Shown: positions 6,507-14,019 of the stretch, in pieces | How the letters are laid out: the number at the start of each line of letters is the position of its first letter | Numbering within the stretch: the stretch's first letter is position 1 | NCBI GenBank assembly: GCA_905372445.1 | Contig: CAJPPF010000029.1 | Span: forward strand, 1-20,058 | DNA: 20,058 nucleotides | Direction of reading: 5' to 3' | Source of the DNA: an uncultured Prevotella sp. | GTDB lineage: Bacteria > Bacteroidota > Bacteroidia > Bacteroidales > Bacteroidaceae | The notes under the pieces: generated by a model | Database searches by the model: none | What the model saw: the letters and a program-made list of their open reading frames with translations, nothing else | Told to the model about the DNA's origin: nothing | Translations under genes and position numbers: made by a program

Positions 6507-9500
6507 ATGATATCATTCTTCAAGACCCCTGCAGGCTCTGTTATTGCCACACAGGCTGACCGTAATCTCAGCAATGATGAAGTCGAGAAACTATGTTGGC
6601 TTTATGGTGGTGCGACGCTTATCGGCAGTGAAACCCTCGAAGGCTTCTTCGTTGGTCCACGCCGTGAGATGATTACTCCTTGGAGTACGAATGCCGTTGA
6701 GATTACACAGAACATGAATCTTATCGGCATTTTGCGTATAGAAGAGTATTATCCTGTTGATTCCGAGGATGCTGAGCATGACCCAATGCTTCAGCGAATG
6801 TACAAAGAACTGAATCAGGACATATTCACTGTGAAGAAACAACCAGAGCCGATAAAGCATGTGGAGAACCTTGAGGAATATAACGAACATGAAGGTCTTG
6901 CGCTTTCTGCTGAGGAAATAGAATATCTGCATAATGTGGAAAAGGAGCTCGGGCGTCCTCTCACTGACTCAGAGATATTCGGATTCGCACAGATAAACTC
7001 AGAGCATTGCCGCCACAAGATATTCGGTGGCACATTCATCATTGACGGCGAAGAGAAGGAAAGCTCACTCTTCGCCATGATAAAACGCACCACAGCCGAG
7101 AACCGCAATAAGATTCTTTCTGCTTACAAGGACAATGTGGCATTTGCCGAAGGTCCTGTCATTGAGCAATTTGCGCCGGCAGACCATTCAAAACCTGATT
7201 TCTTCCGTGTCAAGGAAGTGAAGAGCGTCATCTCACTTAAGGCAGAGACACATAATTTCCCTACCACCGTGGAGCCGTTCAACGGTGCTGCTACCGGCAC
7301 CGGCGGTGAGATTCGCGATCGTATGGGCGGTGGTGTCGGCTCATGGCCACTTGCAGGAACGGCAGTATATATGACTTCCTATCCTCGTAAGGAGGACGGC
7401 GTCCGCCCATGGGAAGAGATAATGCCTGTGCGTGAATGGCTGTACCAGACTCCGGAGCAGATACTTATAAAGGCGTCGAACGGTGCTTCCGACTTCGGAA
7501 ATAAGTTCGGACAGCCGCTCATCTGCGGTTCTGTGCTTACATTCGAGCAGCAGGAGCATGGCGAGAAATATGCGTACGATAAGGTTATAATGCTTGCCGG
7601 CGGTGTAGGCTACGGCACACAGCGTGACTGCCTGAAGGGCAAACCGGAGAAAGGAAACAAAGTTGTTGTCATGGGAGGAGAGAACTATCGCATCGGACTT
7701 GGTGGCGGTTCAGTGTCATCGGTCGAGACAGGTCGTTACTCATCGGGCATAGAGCTGAATGCCGTTCAGCGTGCAAACCCTGAGATGCAGAAACGTACTT
7801 ACAACGTGGTGCGTGCCTTGTGCGAGGAAGACGAGAATCCTATAGTAAGCATTCACGACCATGGTAGTGCAGGACACGTTAACTGTCTCTCGGAACTTGT
7901 AGAGGAAAGTGGTGGCATTATCCACATGGATAAGCTACCAATAGGCGACAAGACCCTCTCTGCAAAGGAGATTATCGCTAATGAAAGCCAAGAGCGTATG
8001 GGGCTGCTCATCAACGAAAAGGCAATAGAACATGTGCAGAAGATTGCTGACCGCGAGCGTGCTCCTATGTATGCAGTAGGCGAGACTACCGGCGACGCAC
8101 GCTTTGTCTTCGAGCAGGCTGATGGCGTTCGTCCGTTCGACCTCGCCGTGGAGCAGATGTTTGGGTCTTCGCCAAAGACAGTAATGGTCGATAAGACCGT
8201 TCAGCGCAAGTATGATGTGGCGGTATATAACGACAGACATGTCGACGAATATATAAAGAATGTCCTCAAACTCGAGGCTGTGGCTTGTAAGGACTGGTTG
8301 ACAAACAAGGCAGACCGTTGCGTCTCCGGTCGTGTTGCACGCCAGCAGTGTCAAGGCGAGCTGCAGCTGCCACTGTCCGATCTCGGTGCTGTGGCTCTCG
8401 ACTATCGCGGACGGAAAGGTATCGCGACAGCCATTGGACATGCTCCGCAGGCTGCCCTCGCCGACCCGGCTGCAGGCTCTGTGCTCGCAGTTGCTGAAGC
8501 GCTGACAAACCTCGTCTGGGCTCCTATGACCGACGGGCTTGACTCTGTCTCTCTCTCAGCTAACTGGATGTGGCCCTGTCGCGCTCAGGAGGGTGAGGAC
8601 GCACGTCTGTATAACGCTGTGGAAGCGCTGTCAGACTTCTGCTGTGCACTACAGATTAACGTGCCTACGGGTAAGGACTCGCTGTCGATGACACAGAAAT
8701 ATCCTAACGGCGACAAGATTATTGCTCCTGGAACTGTCATTGTCAGTGCAGGTGGAGAGGTGAGTGATGTTCGGAAGATTGTCTCTCCGGTAATGAAGAA
8801 AGTCTCTGCCAGCCGTTTCTATCATATCGACTTCTCGTTCGACATGCAGCAGCTCGGCGGTTCTGCCTTCGCGCAGACCCTCGGAAAGGTGGGCAGCGAT
8901 GTTCCGACGGTGAAGAATCCGGAGTATTTCCGCGACGCTTTCCTCGCCGTGCAGCAACTCATCGACGAGGGACTTGTGCTCGCAGGACACGATATATCAG
9001 CCGGTGGCATGGTGACAACGCTTCTTGAGATGTGCTTCGCAAACACAACGGGAGGTATTGATGTGAACCTCGATAAGTTCCAAAACACCGACCTCATAAA
9101 GGTATTATTTGCCGAAAACCCGGGTGTAGTGATTCAGGTGGCTGATACAGACAGTGCTCGCGTGAAGAAGATTCTTGAGGATGCAGGCGTTGGCTATTTG
9201 AAGATTGGCGTACCACAGGTACACCGTTCACTGACCGTTCACCGCGACGAACGTACGTTCGACTTCGATATTGACGAGATGCGTGACGCATGGTATGAGA
9301 CATCCTACCTGCTCGACCGCCGTCAGAGTTTCAACGGCAAGGCAGAGGAGCGTCGCGACAATCTCGGCAGACAACCTGTAGAGATACTGTTCGGCGATGA
9401 CTTTACGGGTAAGCTGTCACAGTATGGTCTCAATCCTGACCGTCGCGAAGCGAGTGGAATACGCGCCGCAGTGATACGTGAGAAGGGCACTAACTCCGAG

Positions 9501-10247
9501 CGCGAGATGGCATACGCATTCTGGCTTGCAGGATTCGACGTGAAGGATGTCACCATGACCGACCTTATCACGGGGCGCGAGACTCTCGATGATGTCAACG
9601 TGATTGCTTTCTGTGGTGGATTCTCCAACAGCGATGTGCTTGGTTCTGCCAAGGGCTGGGCAGGCGCTTTCCTCTACAACCCAAAGGCAAAGGCTGCGCT
9701 CGACAACTTCTATGCACGCAAGGACACACTGTCGCTCGGCGTATGCAACGGCTGCCAGCTGATGGTGGAACTCGGACTGCTCAACCATACCTGCGCAACA
9801 TCCGATTCACACGACTATGCGCAGATGCTACATAACGACTCACATAAGTTTGAGAGCTCTTTCGTTTCGCTCGCTATCCCTGAGAACAACTCAGTTATGT
9901 TCTCTTCTCTTGGTGGCTTTAAGATAGGTACATGGGTGGCACACGGCGAAGGTAAGTTCCACTTGCCACTGCCTGAAAGTGAGTATAACATCGTTGCAAA
10001 ATTCAACTGCAACACTTATCCTGGCAATCCTAACGGGTCTTCTTATGACGTGGCGGCTTTGGCAAGCAAGGACGGACGTCACTTGGCTATCATGCCACAC
10101 CCTGAACGCACCATATTCCCTTGGCAGTGTGGCTTCTATCCGCAGAACCGCTTGATGACCGACGAGGCTACTCCATGGCTTGAGGCATTCGTAAATGCAC
10201 GCCGTTGGGTGGAGAAGCATCTTCAGGAAGAGCCTGACTTCGGATAA
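6507..10247 (+). CDS. purL: Phosphoribosylformylglycinamidine synthase, single-chain form
   Basis: This enzyme catalyses the fourth step of de novo purine synthesis: FGAR, glutamine and ATP give FGAM. The 1246 residues are the large single-chain type found in enterobacteria and Bacteroidetes. In order there is an N-terminal PurS-like part, a linker with LSAEEIEYLH, SEHCRHK (165-171), tandem AIRS-like ATP-binding halves (including the glycine-rich stretches FNGAATGTGGEIRDRMGGG and GGENYRIGLGGGSVSS), and a C-terminal class I glutaminase. The glutaminase triad is visible as Cys1080 in GVCNGCQ with His1198 and Glu1200 in HPER. The start MISFFKTPAG is preferred because the longer frame begins upstream of the predicted promoter. 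A chrA-type gene follows 21 bases later and probably shares the transcript. Confidence 0.97.
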   Translation: MISFFKTPAGSVIATQADRNLSNDEVEKLCWLYGGATLIGSETLEGFFVGPRREMITPWSTNAVEITQNMNLIGILRIEEYYPVDSEDAEHDPMLQRMYKELNQDIFTVKKQPEPIKHVENLEEYNEHEGLALSAEEIEYLHNVEKELGRPLTDSEIFGFAQINSEHCRHKIFGGTFIIDGEEKESSLFAMIKRTTAENRNKILSAYKDNVAFAEGPVIEQFAPADHSKPDFFRVKEVKSVISLKAETHNFPTTVEPFNGAATGTGGEIRDRMGGGVGSWPLAGTAVYMTSYPRKEDGVRPWEEIMPVREWLYQTPEQILIKASNGASDFGNKFGQPLICGSVLTFEQQEHGEKYAYDKVIMLAGGVGYGTQRDCLKGKPEKGNKVVVMGGENYRIGLGGGSVSSVETGRYSSGIELNAVQRANPEMQKRTYNVVRALCEEDENPIVSIHDHGSAGHVNCLSELVEESGGIIHMDKLPIGDKTLSAKEIIANESQERMGLLINEKAIEHVQKIADRERAPMYAVGETTGDARFVFEQADGVRPFDLAVEQMFGSSPKTVMVDKTVQRKYDVAVYNDRHVDEYIKNVLKLEAVACKDWLTNKADRCVSGRVARQQCQGELQLPLSDLGAVALDYRGRKGIATAIGHAPQAALADPAAGSVLAVAEALTNLVWAPMTDGLDSVSLSANWMWPCRAQEGEDARLYNAVEALSDFCCALQINVPTGKDSLSMTQKYPNGDKIIAPGTVIVSAGGEVSDVRKIVSPVMKKVSASRFYHIDFSFDMQQLGGSAFAQTLGKVGSDVPTVKNPEYFRDAFLAVQQLIDEGLVLAGHDISAGGMVTTLLEMCFANTTGGIDVNLDKFQNTDLIKVLFAENPGVVIQVADTDSARVKKILEDAGVGYLKIGVPQVHRSLTVHRDERTFDFDIDEMRDAWYETSYLLDRRQSFNGKAEERRDNLGRQPVEILFGDDFTGKLSQYGLNPDRREASGIRAAVIREKGTNSEREMAYAFWLAGFDVKDVTMTDLITGRETLDDVNVIAFCGGFSNSDVLGSAKGWAGAFLYNPKAKAALDNFYARKDTLSLGVCNGCQLMVELGLLNHTCATSDSHDYAQMLHNDSHKFESSFVSLAIPENNSVMFSSLGGFKIGTWVAHGEGKFHLPLPESEYNIVAKFNCNTYPGNPNGSSYDVAALASKDGRHLAIMPHPERTIFPWQCGFYPQNRLMTDEATPWLEAFVNARRWVEKHLQEEPDFG

Positions 10248-10268
10248 TACAGAATCCTGCAAAGAATA

Positions 10269-11150
10269 ATGGATACATACGAACAAGATATTTTAGATAC
10301 CAGTCACGGAAATATCGATGAGGCTGGTATCGCCAGCGACGGTAATATCAGCGATGAGGCTGTTGCAACTGCAGATGCTGTGGACAATGGCGCCAGTGCA
10401 TCTGCAGTGCCTTCGGCTTCAATCGATGAGGACGAACCATTTGTGCTCGAGCCTGAGAAACCCGTCATAAAGCGCAGCCGTCGCTCATCTTATCGACCTT
10501 CCGACTATAACCCTCCGCGCAGGGAATACACCGAAAAACTGCGTGAAGCAGCGGTACTTGAGGCGGCAGGCAAGGAAGCAGGCCCGGCATACAACAAGAA
10601 AATCCATCGTGACATAGGTTGGCGACTGTTCCGCACATTCTTCAAGATAGGTATCGTTACATTCGGAGGAGGTTATGCCATGATACCGATGATTGAGGAA
10701 GAAGTCGTCGATAAGAACAAATGGATTGACAAGAAGACATTCCTCGACCTTATAGCCATAGCGCAGACCTGTCCCGGCGTGTTCGCAGTAAACATCTCCA
10801 CCTTTATCGGCTATAAACTGCATCGCACGCTCGGCGCGGTGCTTGCCGCCTTTGGCGCAGCGCTGCCGTCGTTCATTATCATTCTGCTCATTGCTATGTT
10901 CTTCGTTGAATTTCAGCATATTCCATGGGTAATGGCATGTTTCCGCGGCATCCGTCCGGCAGTAGTGGCACTGATAGCAGTGCCCACATTCAACCTCGCC
11001 CGCAGCGCAAAGATAAATCTGCAGACGTGTTGGATACCCATACTCTGCGCATTGCTCATATATCTCCTTGGTGTCAACCCTATATATATTATAATAGGTG
11101 CAGCCTTCGGAGGCTATCTTTACGGCACATTAGTAAAAGACAAGGATTAA
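10269..11150 (+). CDS. ChrA-type chromate transporter half, with N-terminal extension
   Basis: This is a 293-residue inner-membrane protein of the CHR family. The transporter domain begins near residue 113 (HRDIGWRLFRTFFKIG) and shows FGGGYAMIPM (132-141), QTCPGVFAVN (166-175), RGIRPAVVAL (226-235) and several hydrophobic segments. It is the half-length (short-chain) form, which works with a second half encoded just downstream. The first ~112 residues are odd: hydrophilic, rich in Asp, Glu, Ala and Ser, then a basic patch KRSRRSSYRPS (68-78). They have no membrane segment and no downstream ATG before Met137. The ATG is 21 bases after purL. The family name implies chromate efflux, but many members have unknown substrates. 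Confidence 0.88.
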   Translation: MDTYEQDILDTSHGNIDEAGIASDGNISDEAVATADAVDNGASASAVPSASIDEDEPFVLEPEKPVIKRSRRSSYRPSDYNPPRREYTEKLREAAVLEAAGKEAGPAYNKKIHRDIGWRLFRTFFKIGIVTFGGGYAMIPMIEEEVVDKNKWIDKKTFLDLIAIAQTCPGVFAVNISTFIGYKLHRTLGAVLAAFGAALPSFIIILLIAMFFVEFQHIPWVMACFRGIRPAVVALIAVPTFNLARSAKINLQTCWIPILCALLIYLLGVNPIYIIIGAAFGGYLYGTLVKDKD

Positions 11151-11153
11151 ATT

Positions 11154-11729
11154 ATGATTTATCTCTATTTGTTTATCACGTTTTTCGAGATAGGAATTTT
11201 CGGTTTCGGAGGTGGCTACGGCATGCTGTCGCTCATTCAGACCGAGGTAGTGGTGAATCATAACTGGCTCACCACGGCAGAGTTCACCAACATCGTAGCC
11301 ATATCGCAAATGACACCCGGACCAGTGGGAATAAACTCCGCTACCTACTGTGGATATGTTGCTGCGCATAATGCCGGCTTCGGTGGCGGAATGGCTGTGC
11401 TCGGTTCTGCCATTGCCACATTCGCACTGGTTCTGCCTTCGCTCATTATGATGATTCTGATCTCTAAGATGTTCATGAAGTACATGAACCATCCGGTCGT
11501 CACGAATATATTTCTTGGTCTGCGTCCAGCCGTCGTCGGACTGTTGGCAGCTGCGACACTGCTGCTCATGACGGAAGATAATTTCTCTACTCCGCAAAGC
11601 AATCCGTGGCAGTTTTATATCAGTGTTGCACTGTTCGTGGCAACATTCGTAGGTACGAAATACATTAAGGTGAACCCAATTCTGATGATTGGACTTGCCG
11701 CCTTCGCCGGACTCATACTACTATATTAA
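11154..11729 (+). CDS. ChrA-type chromate transporter, second half
   Basis: This 191-residue inner-membrane protein is the partner half of the preceding gene. It shows FGFGGGYGML (16-24), the SQMTPGPVGIN motif (51-61) with the typical PGP, GLRPAVVGL (122-130) and hydrophobic segments across its length. The length is normal for short-chain CHR proteins, which form heteromeric pairs with opposite topology. It starts three bases after the previous stop codon, so the two halves are clearly co-expressed and probably translated together. No chromate-responsive regulator or other metal-resistance gene is nearby, so the transported ion is inferred only from the family. Confidence 0.92.
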   Translation: MIYLYLFITFFEIGIFGFGGGYGMLSLIQTEVVVNHNWLTTAEFTNIVAISQMTPGPVGINSATYCGYVAAHNAGFGGGMAVLGSAIATFALVLPSLIMMILISKMFMKYMNHPVVTNIFLGLRPAVVGLLAAATLLLMTEDNFSTPQSNPWQFYISVALFVATFVGTKYIKVNPILMIGLAAFAGLILLY

Positions 11730-11851
11730 CCACAAAGCGGGAAAAAACTGCAGGAAAGCTCTTGTTCTTTGATAATGAAAACCCCCTGCGCTCTATTGAT
11801 CAGTTGGGGATTATATTTGTACTAAAAACAAAGTGCTATGGAACTCGAAAG

Positions 11852-11943
11852 CAAAACACCCTATATTGCATGACCAATATAGGGTATTTTGGTGCTGCAA
11901 TATAGGGTATTTTGGTCGACCAAAATAGGGTGTTTTCCAAACG
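11852..11943. repeat. 23-base-period repeat array with inverted first unit
   Basis: Three direct units begin at 11875, 11898 and 11921, exactly 23 bases apart. The first two share 19 identical bases (CAATATAGGGTATTTTGGT); the third is CAAAATAGGGTGTTTT. A fourth copy lies inverted at 11853-11868 and pairs with the first direct unit over 16 bases with one mismatch, around a six-base loop (CATGAC). A perfect 20-base palindrome, TATTTTGGTCGACCAAAATA, spans 11908-11927 at the join of units two and three. The hairpin is bounded by AAAA and TTTT and could stop transcription from both sides. Repeated protein-binding sites or a recombination site are alternatives. Confidence 0.8.
11853..11890. terminator. 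Possible bidirectional terminator hairpin
   Basis: AAAACACCCTATATTG (11853-11868) pairs with CAATATAGGGTATTTT (11875-11890), with one mismatch. The A-run before and T-run after give U-tails on both strands, between two converging operons. The stem is only moderately GC-rich, so termination strength is uncertain. Confidence 0.4.
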
Positions 11944-12038
11944 GCTGACAATGAGATTGTTACAGAGACGTTACGGAGTTATTTCTGTTGTGCAATGAAG
12001 AGCTTACAACCGGGATAAGAATTGCAACATAGAAACCG

Positions 12039-14003
12039 TCATTTCTTTTCCTTGGCGAAAAGCTGACTGAAGTATACAAGACGAAGCAGGTTGCGGGCAC
12101 GCAGTATCTTTTCTGCTGTCTGCTTATAACGTGGCATTGCGATTGTCTGCTCCTGATTATAACTGTAGAACTGATATTCAGCAATGGTATCGCACAGAAG
12201 ATTCTTACCCATCGGCATATAGCTGGTGTGTTTAAATGCGAACGGTGCAATGGTGGCAACGATGTCGTCGTGACATCCCCAACGTTCCGTACTGTTTTTA
12301 TACTCCTCTCGCATGAGATACGGGGGGATGTATACATACATCGGCACAGAGTATTTCCAACGTAGGTCAATCTTTGTATAATCGAGAATGGAGCGCACGT
12401 TGTGGTCGCCTGTAGCAATTATGATAGTGTTGCGTGCGGCTGGCGATTTCTTGAAGTTGTCGAGAAACTCGCCTAACATCTTATTATAATATTTATATCC
12501 GGCGATGTATTTCGCCAAAACCTTTTTGTTTTTCTCTGCAAAGACCGGATTACGGTAGAACTCGTCATCAGGCATATCTATAATACCTTTTTCAGGCAAT
12601 TCAAACGGCGGATGATTGGTCGTTGTGACGGTAAGAATCATCTTCGGCAAATCGTTTTCAGTATTCAGATGTTCCAACACGGAATTAAACAGATGGTGGT
12701 CGAACACGCCTATGCTGTTGTACTTATACTCCTGATGTTCTTTCAGCAAAGCGTATTTCCCGATAATCTTCTTGAACTTCTGATAGTGGAGAGCCTCTGC
12801 ACAATTCTCCCATGCCACGTCCATGCCCGATATAAACTCCGTCATGTATCCGCTTTCATTGAATGGTATGGCGATGGATGTCGGCAGTTCTATCATGTGA
12901 TAGCGTGATGCAAACAGTCGCGGCAGTGGTGTGCTTACTGTGATGTTCTCTAATGAGGCAATAGTGCCGTTGCACACAGACTGGAAATTCCTGAAGAATA
13001 AGTCTTCGCTGATATGCCTTCGCATGCCGTAAAGCATGTCGTTTTCCTTGCCGTCGAGGTTCATCAGGAAATTGCTCCAGCTCTCACCGTATATAATAAG
13101 TATGTTAGGCTGCTTATGCGGCAATGTGTCTGCCACGCTCTCAAACAGCGCATCGTGCAGTGATTTCAAAGTGTCGCTGCCCAGTGTCATCCTCTTTCCG
13201 GTATAGACATCAAGCGCTTCCTGCAAATCATTGAATTGATACTCTCTGACCAGCGCCTCCACATTGGGAATGTCAAACGCCTTGCTTTTCTCTTTCAGTG
13301 CCTTCTTAAGCATATAGACGCTGTTGGGAACGACATCGTTCAGCGTCTTGCTGCTCGACACATAAGTGTCCTCCACTTGCAGCGGGAACCGCCATACCGA
13401 GCCGCGCAGACATACTGCTATGAATAAAACAAACACAATCAGACCGACGTATGTCGTCTTCCGGTTATGCTCTTTCGTGTCGTTCAGACAGTGTTTTTCT
13501 ATTCTTCGCGACAGCAAGAACACCGATAGTATGGACGCGAGAATTGCAAAGCCATATACCATTACGTGATACTCCTCCCATATTGCAGTTATCAGTCCTG
13601 CCGGTCCTTCATTAAAGAAGTCGAACAGCGTGATGTTGATATGAGAGTTGAAGTTGTGGTAAAAGCCTAAGTCTATGACGGACAAGATGATAAGTAGCGT
13701 GCTTATCAGTGTGAAATAAATGATATGGAATTTACTGACAAGCTTTTTGTACCGTTCGCCTTTTATCCATATACCGGCAATAAGCAGTGCTGTCGGTATC
13801 AGCATTACGTAGGCGCCCACCTGCAAGTCAAATCTCATAGAGTTGAATATAAGCAGTGGGATAGAAGGCTTATTCTGCACAATCTCGCATAATGGCACAT
13901 ACATCAGCACGAACGCAATTCTGGCGAACAGCAAGATGCCGGTTATGATCAGAAGATATTTAAGCGATGACAGTATCCGTTTGTCTGTATATGAGTTGCC
14001 CAT
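12039..14003 (-). CDS. LTA-synthase-like membrane phosphotransferase or sulfatase-superfamily enzyme
   Basis: This 654-residue protein has about five N-terminal membrane segments (roughly 14-36, 62-80, 93-112, 146-165, 185-201) and a large periplasmic alkaline-phosphatase-superfamily domain (about 298-610). Expected metal and nucleophile residues are present: Glu307 in YGESWS, Thr347 in NGTIASLENI, His464 in TTTNHPPF, and Asp532 and His533 in TGDHN. Threonine as nucleophile points to the LTA synthase/OpgB/phosphoethanolamine-transferase side rather than true sulfatases. Gram-negative homologues modify periplasmic glucans, lipid A or surface glycans with phosphoglycerol or phosphoethanolamine; which applies here is not visible. 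It starts 16 bases after the stop of the outer-membrane barrel gene and has an AAGAAAGAAA ribosome-site-like stretch, so the pair is probably one transcript. Confidence 0.88.
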   Translation of the reverse strand: MGNSYTDKRILSSLKYLLIITGILLFARIAFVLMYVPLCEIVQNKPSIPLLIFNSMRFDLQVGAYVMLIPTALLIAGIWIKGERYKKLVSKFHIIYFTLISTLLIILSVIDLGFYHNFNSHINITLFDFFNEGPAGLITAIWEEYHVMVYGFAILASILSVFLLSRRIEKHCLNDTKEHNRKTTYVGLIVFVLFIAVCLRGSVWRFPLQVEDTYVSSSKTLNDVVPNSVYMLKKALKEKSKAFDIPNVEALVREYQFNDLQEALDVYTGKRMTLGSDTLKSLHDALFESVADTLPHKQPNILIIYGESWSNFLMNLDGKENDMLYGMRRHISEDLFFRNFQSVCNGTIASLENITVSTPLPRLFASRYHMIELPTSIAIPFNESGYMTEFISGMDVAWENCAEALHYQKFKKIIGKYALLKEHQEYKYNSIGVFDHHLFNSVLEHLNTENDLPKMILTVTTTNHPPFELPEKGIIDMPDDEFYRNPVFAEKNKKVLAKYIAGYKYYNKMLGEFLDNFKKSPAARNTIIIATGDHNVRSILDYTKIDLRWKYSVPMYVYIPPYLMREEYKNSTERWGCHDDIVATIAPFAFKHTSYMPMGKNLLCDTIAEYQFYSYNQEQTIAMPRYKQTAEKILRARNLLRLVYFSQLFAKEKK

Positions 14004-14019
14004 AAACGTTTCTTTCTTA

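Larger units (their letters stand above)
11730..12038. other. Convergent intergenic region with repeats
   Basis: This spacer lies between the 3' ends of the chrA pair (plus) and the LTA-synthase-like gene (minus). It contains a degenerate copy of the window's AATCGGTCAATAG element (11793-11813, minus sense, about 15 of 21 positions) and the 23-base repeat array at 11852-11943. No reading frame, tRNA or other gene was recognised. Confidence 0.7.

Noticed and set aside
11852..11943. CRISPR array
   Set aside because: Only three direct units with 4-base non-repeat gaps, no spacers of 30 or more bases, and no cas genes.
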